Origin: Planctomycetota bacterium
GTDB taxonomy: Bacteria > Planctomycetota > Planctomycetia > Pirellulales > Pirellulaceae
Direction: 5' to 3'
NCBI GenBank assembly: GCA_016872725.1
Contig: VGZC01000015.1
Span: forward strand, 66,271-99,060
DNA length: 32,790 bases
Within the stretch, counting starts at the first letter, position 1. Each line of letters opens with the position of its first letter. A program made the translations under genes and the position numbers. Positions 8,750 through 16,677 of this stretch are shown piece after piece. Below the pieces are notes generated by a model. That model was not told the DNA's origin. It saw nothing but the letters and a program-made list of their open reading frames with translations, and searched no databases.

Positions 8750-9070
8750 AAACGGTCCTTGCCGACTCGCCCGATCCGGAGAAGCTCGCCAAGCCCCCTG
8801 GATGGTTCGGTCGTATTGGAAATGACGGCTCGTTCGCACGCGGCGGCGCCGAGCGTCGGCGCGCAACCCGAGCGATACACCTTTCCCAGTATAGTTACAC
8901 GGTGCGCCGGATTTCAACCGACGGACCGGCGCCGAATCGGGGAATGCCGATCACCGGCTCGCCCGCGCTCGACGTGCCGTTTATGACGGGAGGCGCCGGT
9001 CGGGTCCGGCGTGGTCACGAAAGGACGCGAACGGATGGCGGCCGCCCGATAGCCCGATTCGGACGGCGGA
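8750..9070. other. Intergenic region between rplQ and the secreted-protein gene
   Basis: A 321-base gap with no ORF of coding character on either strand. It contains the promoter at 8888-8917. No hairpin followed by a T-run was found for the end of the ribosomal operon, so termination after rplQ may be factor-dependent. Confidence 0.6.
8888..8917 (-). promoter_or_regulatory. Sigma-70-type promoter for the secreted-protein/rpmA group
   Basis: On the minus strand the -35 box TTGAAA (8912-8917) and the -10 box TATACT (8888-8893) are separated by 18 bases. It points at the gene starting at 8749 and would give a leader of about 130 bases. It separates this group from the rplQ end of the ribosomal operon. 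Confidence 0.68.
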
Positions 9071-9655
9071 TCACGACACCAAAGGAGCCGCATCCGAGTC
9101 GAACGTCGGCCGAGGGCTCCGATGGGGAATTCGATCGTTCGATCCCACGAACTCGAGAATGGCCCGCGCGCCGGCATCCCCGAGTCGGGGCTTCGCGAGT
9201 TTCAGGATACGGGTGTACCCGCCGGGTCGGTCGACGAACCGGGGTGCGACGGTCGAGCAGAGCACGCGAACCGCTTTCTTGTCACCCAACAAACGCACAA
9301 GACGACGGCTCGCGGTGACCGCGGGCGCTCGAGCTGCGCACCATTGCCGCCATTGGTCGCTCGATCGCCAAGCCCGCCATTCGGCCGTTCCCCGTTTCGC
9401 GGCCGTTCCAAACGGCTTGGCCGCTTCCGACGCCGCCACGCTTCCGCAGGCGATCCGAATGCACTTCTCGACCAACGGCCGAACCTCTTTGGCCTTGTGC
9501 AGTGTCGTGATGACGCGTCCCTTGACGACGGGCGCGTTATCGTCGAGTTCCGCGTCCCGTTCGGTCAGGAAGAGGGCGCTCGCCAAATTGCGGAGCATGG
9601 CTTTACGATGGCTCGGAGAGCGGCCGAGCGTTCGGCCTCGTTTTCGGTGTCGCAT
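9071..9655 (-). CDS. rplQ: 50S ribosomal protein L17, long form
   Basis: L17 (bL17) lies near the exit of the nascent-peptide tunnel. The N-terminus is canonical (MRHRKRGRTLGRSPSHRKAM; LRNLASALFLTE), as is GGYTRILKLAKPRLGDAG further on. At 194 residues it is much longer than the roughly 120 usual in other phyla. The excess is an insertion of about 50 residues (about 70-115, rich in Trp, Ala and Arg, with SSDQWRQW) plus a C-terminal tail. An insertion of this kind is, from memory, typical of planctomycetes. It is the last gene of the alpha section, 106 bases after rpoA. Confidence 0.95.
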   Translation of the reverse strand: MRHRKRGRTLGRSPSHRKAMLRNLASALFLTERDAELDDNAPVVKGRVITTLHKAKEVRPLVEKCIRIACGSVAASEAAKPFGTAAKRGTAEWRAWRSSDQWRQWCAARAPAVTASRRLVRLLGDKKAVRVLCSTVAPRFVDRPGGYTRILKLAKPRLGDAGARAILEFVGSNDRIPHRSPRPTFDSDAAPLVS

Positions 9656-9761
9656 GGAGGCGTCTTTGTTTCAAGGAATTCCGTGAAAGGGAAATGTCGC
9701 CGAAGCCTCGGCCGCCCGATTCCGACGCGACGGCGGCCTCGGATTCGTCCCGCGGGGCCGG

Positions 9762-10751
9762 TCACGAGACATGCGTGGAGGTGACCCTCATGCCGAGCCG
9801 CAATCCGAGTTCGGCGAGTTTTTCGCGGACCTCGTTCAGCGTCGTTCCGCCGAGATTGCGGACCTTCAACAGTTCGTCCTCGGTGCGCTGCACCAGGTCG
9901 CTGACCGTATAGATCTTCTCGCTCTCGAGGCAATTGCTCGCGCGCTGCGACAGTTTCAGTTCGGCGAGACTCATCCGCAGCTTGGAGTCGAGCGCCGGGT
10001 CGACGCCGCCTCCGCCGACACGCGGCTGCGAATGGACACGCGGGCCGAGTTCCTGGTATTGCACGAACGGATTGAGATGTTTCCGAAGGATCTTCGCCGC
10101 CTCGACGATCGCCATCTCGGGCGTGATCGATCCATTCGTCCAGATTTCCAGCGTGAGCTTGTCGTAGTTCGTCCGCTGGCCAACCCGGGTTTCCTCGACC
10201 TGATACCGCACCCGCGTGACGGGGCTGTACACCGCGTCGACCGGAATGATGCCGATCTCGTGGTCCCCCGAGCTGTGTTCGTGGGACGGGATATAGCCAC
10301 GGCCGTTTTCAACGACCATTTCCATCATGAAATCCACGTCGGCCGTCAACGTCGCGAGCGGATAGTTCGGATTGATGACTTCAACGTCGGAATCGACCTG
10401 GACGTCCTTTCCCTGGATGAGCCCGGCTCGGTTCTTTTCGACGGTCAGGACCTTGGTGGAGTCCGAGTGGTTCTTGACGACGAGCGACTTGACGTTGAGG
10501 ACGATTTCGGTGACATCCTCGAGCACGCCGGGGATCGTGGTGAACTCATGCTGAGCGCCCCGGATCTTGATCTGCGTGATCGAGCTCCCTTCGAGGCTGG
10601 ACAGCAGGATTCGCCGCAGGCTGTTTCCGATCGTCGCGCCGAACCCGCGCTCGAATGGTTCGGCGATGAACTTTCCGTAGGTGCCGGTGAGCGATTCCTT
10701 CTCACAGACGACATTGCTCGGCAATTCCAGTCCGCGCCAACGAATGTGCAT
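9762..10751 (-). CDS. rpoA: DNA-directed RNA polymerase subunit alpha
   Basis: RpoA nucleates RNA polymerase assembly and contacts promoter DNA and activators. The 329-residue protein has the N-terminal dimerisation domain ([20 protein letters not shown]) and the C-terminal helix-hairpin-helix domain ([20 protein letters not shown]). The length is normal. The ATG at 10751 gives the expected [11 protein letters not shown] start. Immediately upstream, where rpsD (S4) often sits, there is only a 74-base spacer holding a strong inverted repeat (10792-10816). Confidence 0.97.
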   Translation of the reverse strand: MHIRWRGLELPSNVVCEKESLTGTYGKFIAEPFERGFGATIGNSLRRILLSSLEGSSITQIKIRGAQHEFTTIPGVLEDVTEIVLNVKSLVVKNHSDSTKVLTVEKNRAGLIQGKDVQVDSDVEVINPNYPLATLTADVDFMMEMVVENGRGYIPSHEHSSGDHEIGIIPVDAVYSPVTRVRYQVEETRVGQRTNYDKLTLEIWTNGSITPEMAIVEAAKILRKHLNPFVQYQELGPRVHSQPRVGGGGVDPALDSKLRMSLAELKLSQRASNCLESEKIYTVSDLVQRTEDELLKVRNLGGTTLNEVREKLAELGLRLGMRVTSTHVS

Positions 10752-10791
10752 GTTTGACTCCGTGAAAAATCGTGCGGCAATCCGTGAGCTC

Positions 10792-10816
10792 CGCGATCGA
10801 CGGCCCGTCGATCGCG
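10792..10816. promoter_or_regulatory. Perfect 12-bp inverted repeat between rpsK and rpoA
   Basis: CGCGATCGACGG (10792-10803) and its exact reverse complement (10805-10816) flank a single base. In the transcript this makes a very stable hairpin about 40 bases before the rpoA start. No T-run follows directly, though a run of five T occurs about 20 bases further on, so it is not a standard terminator. It could be an attenuator, a processing site or a protein-binding site. Confidence 0.7.
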
Positions 10817-10825
10817 ACGGAGCGA

Positions 10826-11206
10826 TCAGACGCGCCGCTTCTTCCGTGGCCGGCAACCATTATGCGGAATGGGCGTGCAATCCTCGATCGTCTTGACCGA
10901 CATGCCGGCGGACTGGAGCGCCGTGATCGCGCTTTCGCGGCCGGATCCCGGACCTTTGACGCGCACTTCGAGTTCGCGGACGCCGAACTTCGCGGCTTTT
11001 TCCGCCGCCTGCTGGGCGGCGCATTGACCGGCGAACGGCGTGCTCTTTCGGCTTCCCTTGAATCCGCACGTGCCGGCGCTCGCCCAACAGAGCGCGTCCC
11101 CCTTCACGTCGGTGATCGTCACCGTCGTATTGTTGAACGTGGCCTTGATGTGGGCGATGGCCGCCGTGACGTTGCGGCGGGCCTTTTTCTTCTTGACCTT
11201 CGACAC
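10826..11206 (-). CDS. rpsK: 30S ribosomal protein S11
   Basis: S11 (uS11) sits on the platform of the small subunit and helps shape the mRNA exit channel. The 126-residue protein has the family core [33 protein letters not shown] and the C-terminal [16 protein letters not shown]. The start is a GTG at 11206 with GAGGGAG upstream. It lies between rpsM and rpoA; rpsD, often next, is not present. Confidence 0.97.
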   Translation of the reverse strand: MSKVKKKKARRNVTAAIAHIKATFNNTTVTITDVKGDALCWASAGTCGFKGSRKSTPFAGQCAAQQAAEKAAKFGVRELEVRVKGPGSGRESAITALQSAGMSVKTIEDCTPIPHNGCRPRKKRRV

Positions 11207-11267
11207 GTCCTACGGCTCCCTCGTGGTTTCGATTCCCAGGCTGTTTCGCGCGCCGCGCGGTGGGCGA

Positions 11268-11651
11268 CTAGCGGAGGTCCTTCACGCCCTTCTTACCGGC
11301 GACCGTCTTCTTGGGACCTTTGCGCGTCCGCGCGTTGGTCCGCGTCCGCTGGCCGCGAACAGGCAACCCCAACCGATGGCGGATGCCTCGATAACACTTG
11401 ATGTCCCGAAGCCGATTGATGTTCTGTGCGACGAGCCGCCGCAGAGGACCTTCGACCGTGTAGTCGCGTTCCGCGAGGACGGCGAGCCGAGCCACCTCGT
11501 CCTCCGTCAAGTCGCGAGCCCGCCGACCCGGGTCGATGCCCGCCTTGTGGCAGAGCTCGGCGGCGACACGCTCCCCGACTCCGTACAAATACTGTAGCGA
11601 AATCAGCGTCGGCTTGTCGTTCGGGATGTCGACGCCCAATAAACGAGGCAT
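11268..11651 (-). CDS. rpsM: 30S ribosomal protein S13
   Basis: S13 (uS13) contacts the P-site tRNA and forms bridges to the large subunit. The 127-residue protein begins [13 protein letters not shown] and shows [28 protein letters not shown] and [13 protein letters not shown]. The ATG at 11651 has an ideal GAGGAGGA ribosome site; the frame open to 11702 runs into the upstream repeat and is not used. The 13-bp tandem array at 11667-11729 lies directly before that ribosome site. Confidence 0.97.
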   Translation of the reverse strand: MPRLLGVDIPNDKPTLISLQYLYGVGERVAAELCHKAGIDPGRRARDLTEDEVARLAVLAERDYTVEGPLRRLVAQNINRLRDIKCYRGIRHRLGLPVRGQRTRTNARTRKGPKKTVAGKKGVKDLR

Positions 11652-11666
11652 TCCGCTCCTCCTCAA

Positions 11667-11729
11667 CCTTGGCCACTCACCTTGGCCACTCACCTTGGCC
11701 ACTCACCTTGGCCACTCACCTTGGCCACT
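11667..11729. repeat. Tandem repeat, 13 bp x 4.8, spanning the rpmJ stop codon
   Basis: Four exact copies of CCTTGGCCACTCA (11667-11718) and 11 of 13 bases of a fifth (11719-11729). On the minus strand the unit is TGAGTGGCCAAGG. It copies the last codons of rpmJ, including its TGA. Since 13 is not a multiple of three, TGA occurs in all three frames before the rpsM ribosome site. Confidence 0.95.
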
Positions 11730-11829
11730 GTTTATGACGCGGATTCGAGCAGATCACATAGACGCGCCCTTTTCGCCGGACGACCTTGCAATGCTCGCAG
11801 ATCCGACGCACGCTCGCACGCACCTTCAT
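11716..11829 (-). CDS. rpmJ: 50S ribosomal protein L36
   Basis: L36 (bL36) is a 37-residue zinc-binding protein of the large subunit. It reads [20 protein letters not shown] followed by [17 protein letters not shown]. The zinc ligands C11, C14, C27 and H32 are all present, so this is the zinc-dependent form. It is the first gene of the alpha section and has its own promoter about 40 bases upstream. infA (IF1), commonly just before it, is absent. Confidence 0.95.
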   Translation of the reverse strand: MKVRASVRRICEHCKVVRRKGRVYVICSNPRHKQWPR

Positions 11830-11867
11830 GGTCCGATCCCTGATTCCGAACGGTTGGAAAGCGACTG

Positions 11868-11897
11868 AGTATAGCCACCGGCCCGACGGGTCGGCAA
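11868..11897 (-). promoter_or_regulatory. Sigma-70-type promoter for the rpmJ-rpsM-rpsK-rpoA-rplQ section
   Basis: On the minus strand the -35 box TTGCCG (11892-11897) and the -10 box TATACT (11868-11873) are 18 bases apart, giving a leader of about 30 bases before rpmJ. The spacer contains a small palindrome, CCGAC-2-GTCGG (11883-11894). The promoter would let the alpha section be made independently of the spc section. Confidence 0.62.
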
Positions 11898-11989
11898 GGG
11901 CACGTTGATTTTTCACTCGCGGCGGCGTGGTCGCCCGTGCATCCGCCCAACGGCGCCCTCGGCGGGCAGGGAGCCTTTCGCGCGGAATG

Positions 11990-12030
11990 CCCCCCCCCCG
12001 CCCCCGATCGGCACGCCCCCGATCGGCACG
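11990..12030. repeat. 15-bp x 2 tandem repeat beside a C10/G10 run, downstream of adk
   Basis: Two exact copies of CCCCCGATCGGCACG (12001-12015, 12016-12030) lie five bases past the adk stop. They are followed on the plus-strand left side by a run of ten C (11990-11999). The minus strand and the adk transcript therefore carry G5, G5 and G10 tracts within 41 bases, a potential G-quadruplex. The rest of the 206-base adk-rpmJ spacer has the rpmJ promoter and no gene. Confidence 0.85.
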
Positions 12031-12035
12031 ACTGG

Positions 12036-12617
12036 TCAGTCGGGATTGGGCCGGGCGCGGCGCACCGATTCTTGGATCCGTTCGAAGACCTCGTTCCGCG
12101 TCCCGATCGCATCGATCCGCGCGAGGAGGTTCTTCCTCGCGTAGTATTCGACGAGAGGTTCCGTTTGCGAATGGTAGACCCGCATCCGAGCGCGGACGGT
12201 TTCCGGCGTGTCGTCGGTCCGGCCCTCGACCCGCGCCCGCCTCAGCATGCGTTGCACGAGGATCGATTCGTCGCCGAACAGTTCGAGGACGAGGTCGAGG
12301 GGCGTCGTCCGGCTCGCGAGCATCCGATCGAGGAATTCCGCCTGAGCGATCGTGCGAGGGAAACCATCGAAGAGCCAACCCTCGGCGCAATCGGGCGAAT
12401 CGAGCCGCCGTTCGACGAGTTGCTGCACGATGTCGTCGGACACGAGCTGTCCGGCGTCCATGCGTTCGGCCGCCAGCCTCCCGACGGGCGTCCGATCGCG
12501 GATCGCTCGCCGAAGCATGTCCCCGGTCGAGACATGGGGAATGCGGAGATCGGCGACGAGCCTTCGGCACTGGGTCCCTTTTCCGACGCCGGGCGGGCCT
12601 AGGAAAACTATCCGCAT
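12036..12617 (-). CDS. adk: Adenylate kinase, short-lid form
   Basis: Adenylate kinase interconverts 2 ADP with ATP and AMP. The 193-residue protein has the P-loop [12 protein letters not shown] (about 5-16), the AMP-site motifs STGDMLR and GFPRT, and the lid start [14 protein letters not shown]. The lid is short and lacks the four zinc cysteines, which fits the 193-residue length. The ATG at 12617 gives the normal [10 protein letters not shown] start. It follows secY by 117 bases, the usual bacterial order; map and infA, which often come next, are missing. Confidence 0.96.
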   Translation of the reverse strand: MRIVFLGPPGVGKGTQCRRLVADLRIPHVSTGDMLRRAIRDRTPVGRLAAERMDAGQLVSDDIVQQLVERRLDSPDCAEGWLFDGFPRTIAQAEFLDRMLASRTTPLDLVLELFGDESILVQRMLRRARVEGRTDDTPETVRARMRVYHSQTEPLVEYYARKNLLARIDAIGTRNEVFERIQESVRRARPNPD

Positions 12618-12734
12618 CGTGGCCTCGCATTCGATGCCCGGCGAACGGCCGTTTGAGCGGCGTTCACACGGCCAGGGGTCTCGATCGGGCAAGCGGCGAT
12701 CCGGCCCCGGGGCGAGGACCGGACGGTATGCCGA

Positions 12735-14102
12735 TTACGACTCCAACAACCCGCGATAATTGCGCATGACGAGATGGCTGTCGATCTTCTGCACCAAATC
12801 GAACGCGACGCTCACCGCGATCAGCAGGCCCGTACCACCATAGAAGCTCGCGATACTCATGTCCACGCCGAGCAGATCGGAGATCACGGTCGGGACGATC
12901 GCGACCACGGCGAGAAACCCGGCTCCGACGTAGGTGATGCGGACCATGACTTTCTCGAGGTATTCGGCCGTGCGCCGTCCCGGTCGATAACCTGGGATGA
13001 ACGTGCCATAGTCCTTGAGATTCTCGGACATCTCCTTCGGATTGAACGTAATGGCCGTCCAGAAATAGCAGAAGAAGTAGATCATCGCCACGTAGAAGAC
13101 GTTGTAGGCGAACGAGACGCCGTTGACCAGCGAGGTGGCGGACGCGAAGAACTGTCCCACCGACCCGGGGATGTTCGCGAGCATGCTGAAGAGCATATGC
13201 GGGAGCATCAGAAGGCTGCTGGCGAAAATGATCGGCATGACGCCCGCCTGGTTGATGCGCAAGGGCAGGTACTGGCGCGTTCCGCCGTACACGCGGCGTC
13301 CCCGGACGTGCTTCGCGCTTTGCGTCGGAATCCGCCTCTGCCCCAGCGTGATAAAGACGACACCGGCGACCACGCCGACGAACAGGAAGATCAGGAGCAC
13401 GAGCGTCTCGACGCCCATTTCCCCCTGTCCGATGCCGACCAGCCGGAACTCCATGTTTTGGAACTGCTTCATCAGGGCACCCGGCATGCGGGCGAGGATT
13501 CCGGCCATGATGAGGAGGCTGATCCCGTTGCCGATGCCGAACTCGTCGATCTGCTCACCCAGCCACATCAGGAACACCGTGCCGCACGTCATGGTGAGCA
13601 CGGTGGTGATTTGCCAACCCAGATGCAGGTTGTTCGTGTGGGCGCTCAGGAAAGCGGCGTCGACAAGAGGCGGAGGACCTTCGCCCGATGTGTTCATCAG
13701 ATACCAGCGCACGTAGAAGAAACTCTGCACCAAGCAGAGCACGACGGTCACGTACCGCGTGTATTCGTTGATCTTTTTGCGGCCCGCCTCGCCCTCCTTT
13801 TTCAGTTCCTCGAGCGGCTTCCAGACGCTTCCGAGCAGTTGGAAGATAATCGAGGCGGAGATATAGGGCATGATGCCGAGCCCGAACACGGTCGCCTGGC
13901 TCAGATCACTCGCGCTGAAGATCGACACTTTCGCGATCAGGTCGCCCAGGCTTCCGCCTCCGCTGACACCCAGCGCGTACTGATCGACGACGGGAAGCGT
14001 CACCCAGTACCCGATCCGGTAGACGGCGAGCAATCCGAGCGTCAGGAGGATCTTGGTGCGCAGTTCGGGAATCGTGAAAACGACTCGGAGCTTTTCCCAC
14101 AT
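12735..14102 (-). CDS. secY: Protein translocase subunit SecY
   Basis: SecY forms the channel of the Sec translocon in the inner membrane. The 455-residue protein has the N-terminal family pattern (FTIPELRTKILLTLGLLAVY), about ten hydrophobic segments, the plug and TM2 region (GIMPYISASIIFQLLGS) and the conserved GNGISLLIMAGI. Its length is normal. It sits between rplO and adk as in most bacteria. The start at 14102 follows a GGAACGGAAG stretch. Confidence 0.97.
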   Translation of the reverse strand: MWEKLRVVFTIPELRTKILLTLGLLAVYRIGYWVTLPVVDQYALGVSGGGSLGDLIAKVSIFSASDLSQATVFGLGIMPYISASIIFQLLGSVWKPLEELKKEGEAGRKKINEYTRYVTVVLCLVQSFFYVRWYLMNTSGEGPPPLVDAAFLSAHTNNLHLGWQITTVLTMTCGTVFLMWLGEQIDEFGIGNGISLLIMAGILARMPGALMKQFQNMEFRLVGIGQGEMGVETLVLLIFLFVGVVAGVVFITLGQRRIPTQSAKHVRGRRVYGGTRQYLPLRINQAGVMPIIFASSLLMLPHMLFSMLANIPGSVGQFFASATSLVNGVSFAYNVFYVAMIYFFCYFWTAITFNPKEMSENLKDYGTFIPGYRPGRRTAEYLEKVMVRITYVGAGFLAVVAIVPTVISDLLGVDMSIASFYGGTGLLIAVSVAFDLVQKIDSHLVMRNYRGLLES

Positions 14103-14129
14103 CTTCCGTTCCGTTCCTTGCGTTGCGGA

Positions 14130-14657
14130 TCACGTCGATGCCTTGCGGCCTTCGCCTCGCGCGGCGCGCGCGGCCTTGGCCGCTTTTTGCTTGACCGCCA
14201 CGGGGGTGGGGCCCGCCAGCACGACGGCTTCGCCGCCGGCTTTCTCGATCTTCTCCTTGGCGGACGCGCTGAATCGATGCGCGGAAACCTTCAGTTTCTT
14301 GGTGAGTTCACCGTTGCCGAGGATCTTGATGGCATCGAACGCGCCCTTGACGACCCGATGGGCAAGGAGCGAATCGGGAGTGACTTCGGCTCCGGACTCG
14401 AACGCCTGTTCGAGGTGACAGACGTTGATCGCCACCACCCGATCGGCGAACGCGTTGTGGAATCCCCGTTTCGGAACGCGGCGCACCAGAGGCATCGCTC
14501 CGCCCTGGAACGTCGGATGGGCTTTCCATCCGGCATGCGAGGATTGGCCTTTGTGGCCGCGCCCCGACGTCTTGCCGTGCCCCGAGCCGACGCCTCGGCC
14601 GACCCGTTTCTTCTTGCGATGCGCGTGGATGCCCTGATGGACGTCGTGGATATTCAT
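14130..14657 (-). CDS. rplO: 50S ribosomal protein L15
   Basis: L15 (uL15) is a late-assembly protein of the large subunit. The 175-residue protein carries the basic, glycine-rich start (KRVGRGVGSGHGKTSGRGHK) and PLVRRVPKRGFHN, then an Ala/Lys-rich tail that makes it longer than the roughly 145 residues common elsewhere. Its ATG overlaps the rpsE stop as ATGA, so translation is coupled. That overlap leaves no room for rpmD (L30), which usually separates rpsE and rplO. Confidence 0.96.
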   Translation of the reverse strand: MNIHDVHQGIHAHRKKKRVGRGVGSGHGKTSGRGHKGQSSHAGWKAHPTFQGGAMPLVRRVPKRGFHNAFADRVVAINVCHLEQAFESGAEVTPDSLLAHRVVKGAFDAIKILGNGELTKKLKVSAHRFSASAKEKIEKAGGEAVVLAGPTPVAVKQKAAKAARAARGEGRKAST

Positions 14658-15139
14658 GACAAGGAGACTCCCCGCAGTCGCTCGACGTCCTGACGCGTGC
14701 GGAGTTTCTTGAGCGCCGCCAGCGTGGCTTTCACGAGCAGGACCGGATTGTTGCTTCGAAAACTCTTGGTGAGGATATTCTTGATTCCGGCCGCGTCGCA
14801 GACCGCTCGAACGGCCGCTCCGGCCTTGACGCCAGTACCCGGACCCGCGGGAACGAGCACGACCTGGGCCGCGCCGCAGCGGCCGATGACGGAGTGGGGG
14901 ATGGTGCCGTTTTCAATGGGGACGGTCATCATCGAACGCGCGCCCTGCTTGCCCGCCTTCTCGACGGACGGCGGCACTTCGTTCGCCTTGCCGTACCCGC
15001 ATCCGACCTTTCCGTCGCCGTCGCCCACGACCACCATCGCGGCGAAGCTGAACCGCCGACCGCCTTTAACCACCGCCGCGCATCGTTTGATTTTCACGAC
15101 GCGTTCGATGAACTTTTTGTCCATGAAGTCGGATGACAC
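14654..15139 (-). CDS. rpsE: 30S ribosomal protein S5
   Basis: S5 (uS5) lies at the mRNA entry site and affects decoding accuracy. The 161-residue protein has ERVVKIKRCAAVVKGGRRFS, VGDGDGKVGCGYGKANEVP and PAGPGTGVKAGAAVRAVCDA, all typical. I chose the GTG at 15139 because AGGAG lies nine bases before it; an ATG at 15124 has no such site. The gene ends inside the start codon of rplO. Confidence 0.96.
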   Translation of the reverse strand: MSSDFMDKKFIERVVKIKRCAAVVKGGRRFSFAAMVVVGDGDGKVGCGYGKANEVPPSVEKAGKQGARSMMTVPIENGTIPHSVIGRCGAAQVVLVPAGPGTGVKAGAAVRAVCDAAGIKNILTKSFRSNNPVLLVKATLAALKKLRTRQDVERLRGVSLS

Positions 15140-15161
15140 GCCCGGTTACTCCTGGTTGAAT

Positions 15162-15530
15162 TCAAAACGACAGACCAGCCTCGCGCGCGGCGTCGGCCAG
15201 CGCGGCGACCCGTCCATGGTACTTATAGGCTCCCCGATCGAAACACGCGGCCTTGACGCCGGCCGCGAGGGCCCGTTCGGCGAGCGCCTTGCCGATCGCG
15301 GCCGCCGCGTCCTTGGTCGACGTCTTGGCGAGCTGTTCGCGCAGGTTCCGATCGAGCGTGCTGGCGGAGGCGAGTGTACGGCCGCTCGCATCGTCGATCA
15401 CCTGCGCGCTCATGTGGCGGTTGCTGCGAAAGACCGAGATCCTGGGCCGATCGGGCGTTCCGCGGGTCCGCTTGCGTACCCGGTATTCGCGCCGCCGGCG
15501 TCGCGCGTTGAGTGCTTTGATCTTGGACAC
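15162..15530 (-). CDS. rplR: 50S ribosomal protein L18
   Basis: L18 (uL18) binds 5S rRNA in the central protuberance. The 122-residue protein has the basic N-terminus, [20 protein letters not shown], and the C-terminal [20 protein letters not shown]. The start is a GTG at 15530. It sits between rplF and rpsE as expected. Confidence 0.96.
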   Translation of the reverse strand: MSKIKALNARRRRREYRVRKRTRGTPDRPRISVFRSNRHMSAQVIDDASGRTLASASTLDRNLREQLAKTSTKDAAAAIGKALAERALAAGVKAACFDRGAYKYHGRVAALADAAREAGLSF

Positions 15531-15552
15531 GGACGTGATTCCTGACTGCGGA

Positions 15553-16092
15553 CTACGTGGCTGTCTTTCCAGGCTTGATCTTGACGTGTTCGCCCTGGTA
15601 GCGAATGCCCTTTCCCTTGTACGGCTCCGGCTTTCGGACCGACCGGACGGCCGCCGCGAACTGTCCGACGAGCTGTTTGTCGCATCCCTTCACGACGACG
15701 TGCGTCTGGTCGGGGCACGCGACTTCGAGCGTCGGCGGGATGGGCAAATGGACTTCATTCGCGTAGCCGACGCGGAGCTGGAGCGTCTTCCCCTGGACGG
15801 CCGCCAGATATCCGACGCCGATGATCTCAAGCCGCTTCTCGTATCCGTCGACAACGCCTTGAACCATGTTCCGCACGATCGACCGGGTCAAGCCGTGCAA
15901 CGCGCGCGACGTCCGATCCTCGGCCATTCGCCGCACGACGATCCGACGCCCGCCGTCGATCTCGACGGCGACCTCGGGGCGGTGCTCCCAACTCAGCTTT
16001 CCTTTCGGGCCCTCGGCGCGAAACGTGCGCCCCTCCACGGCGACCGTCACCCCGGCCGGCACAGGCACCGCTTTCTTTCCAATCCGCGACAT
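15553..16092 (-). CDS. rplF: 50S ribosomal protein L6
   Basis: L6 (uL6) supports the factor-binding region near the sarcin-ricin loop. The 179-residue protein starts [15 protein letters not shown] and shows [22 protein letters not shown] and the C-terminal [20 protein letters not shown]. An ATG two codons upstream (16098) is also in frame. The GAGG site is about 10 bases from the start I chose and only 4 bases from the other. Confidence 0.96.
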   Translation of the reverse strand: MSRIGKKAVPVPAGVTVAVEGRTFRAEGPKGKLSWEHRPEVAVEIDGGRRIVVRRMAEDRTSRALHGLTRSIVRNMVQGVVDGYEKRLEIIGVGYLAAVQGKTLQLRVGYANEVHLPIPPTLEVACPDQTHVVVKGCDKQLVGQFAAAVRSVRKPEPYKGKGIRYQGEHVKIKPGKTAT

Positions 16093-16128
16093 CGTCATCC
16101 ACCCTCGTTCGTTTCCCGCCCGCGTCCG

Positions 16129-16524
16129 CTAATAGACCTCGCAAAGCACTTCGCCGCCAAGGTTGCGCTGCCGCGCCTCGCGGTCGCTGATCACGCCGCG
16201 GCTCGTGCTCAGGATCGTGATCCCCAATCCGTTCAAGACGGGCCGCAAATCGCTCGCCTTGCTGTACACACGTCGACCCGGCTTACTGACGCGCCGAATC
16301 GACTGAATCACCCGCTCGCCGTTCGGACCGTATTTCAGCTCGATGCGCAGGCTCTGCGACGGCGTCGACTCGACTTCCTTCCAGTCCCAGATATAGCCTT
16401 CGCGCTTCAGCACGTCGGCGACGCCCCGCTTGACCTTCGACAGGGGCACTTCAACGTGCGCCCGCTCGACGCGCACGGCGTTTCGAATCCGAGTCAACAT
16501 ATCGGCGATTGGGTCGGTCAACAT
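16129..16524 (-). CDS. rpsH: 30S ribosomal protein S8
   Basis: S8 (uS8) binds the central domain of 16S rRNA early in assembly, and in E. coli it represses the spc operon. The 131-residue protein has LTDPIADMLTRIRNAV and the C-terminal KPVLNGLG-type and STSRGVISDREA motifs in their family positions. The start at 16524 has AGGGGGA somewhat far upstream, within the degenerate last unit of the 15-bp repeat array. The array therefore shapes its ribosome site. Confidence 0.96.
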   Translation of the reverse strand: MLTDPIADMLTRIRNAVRVERAHVEVPLSKVKRGVADVLKREGYIWDWKEVESTPSQSLRIELKYGPNGERVIQSIRRVSKPGRRVYSKASDLRPVLNGLGITILSTSRGVISDREARQRNLGGEVLCEVY

Positions 16525-16530
16525 GTGCTC

Positions 16531-16605
16531 ATGGTCCCCCTATTCCCGGTCCCCACTTCTCCGGTCCCCACTTCTCCGGTCCCCACTTCTCTGGTCCCCA
16601 CGCAA
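16531..16605. repeat. Tandem repeat, 15 bp, three exact and two degenerate copies (rpsN-rpsH spacer)
   Basis: Exact copies of CCGGTCCCCACTTCT occupy 16546-16560, 16561-16575 and 16576-16590. A copy broken at its end (16591-16605) and one with several changes (16531-16545) flank them. On the minus strand each unit has GGAGAAG/GGGGA, which resembles a ribosome-binding site. The array ends next to the rpsH start. Confidence 0.93.
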
Positions 16606-16641
16606 TGACGGGCGCGCGTTCCCGCGCCGGACCGCACCCGT

Positions 16642-16677
16642 CGGCTCACGAACGGGCTCACCAACCAACTCACCAAC
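16642..16677. repeat. Degenerate tandem repeat, 12 bp x 3, spanning the rpsN stop codon
   Basis: Three units with the common core CTCAC-AAC occupy 16642-16653, 16654-16665 and 16666-16677. On the minus strand they read GTTGGTGAGTTG, GTTGGTGAGCCC and GTTCGTGAGCCG. The first contains the rpsN stop; because 12 is a multiple of three, two more TGA codons follow in the same frame. Confidence 0.75.

Noticed and set aside
7289-8986. 565-codon plus-strand frame across rpmA and the secreted-protein gene
   Set aside because: It spans two real minus-strand genes and their spacers and has no domain or ribosome site.
12774-14693. 639-codon plus-strand frame opposite secY and rplO
   Set aside because: It is antisense to clear secY and rplO genes and its residues follow from their codon bias; no domain is recognisable.
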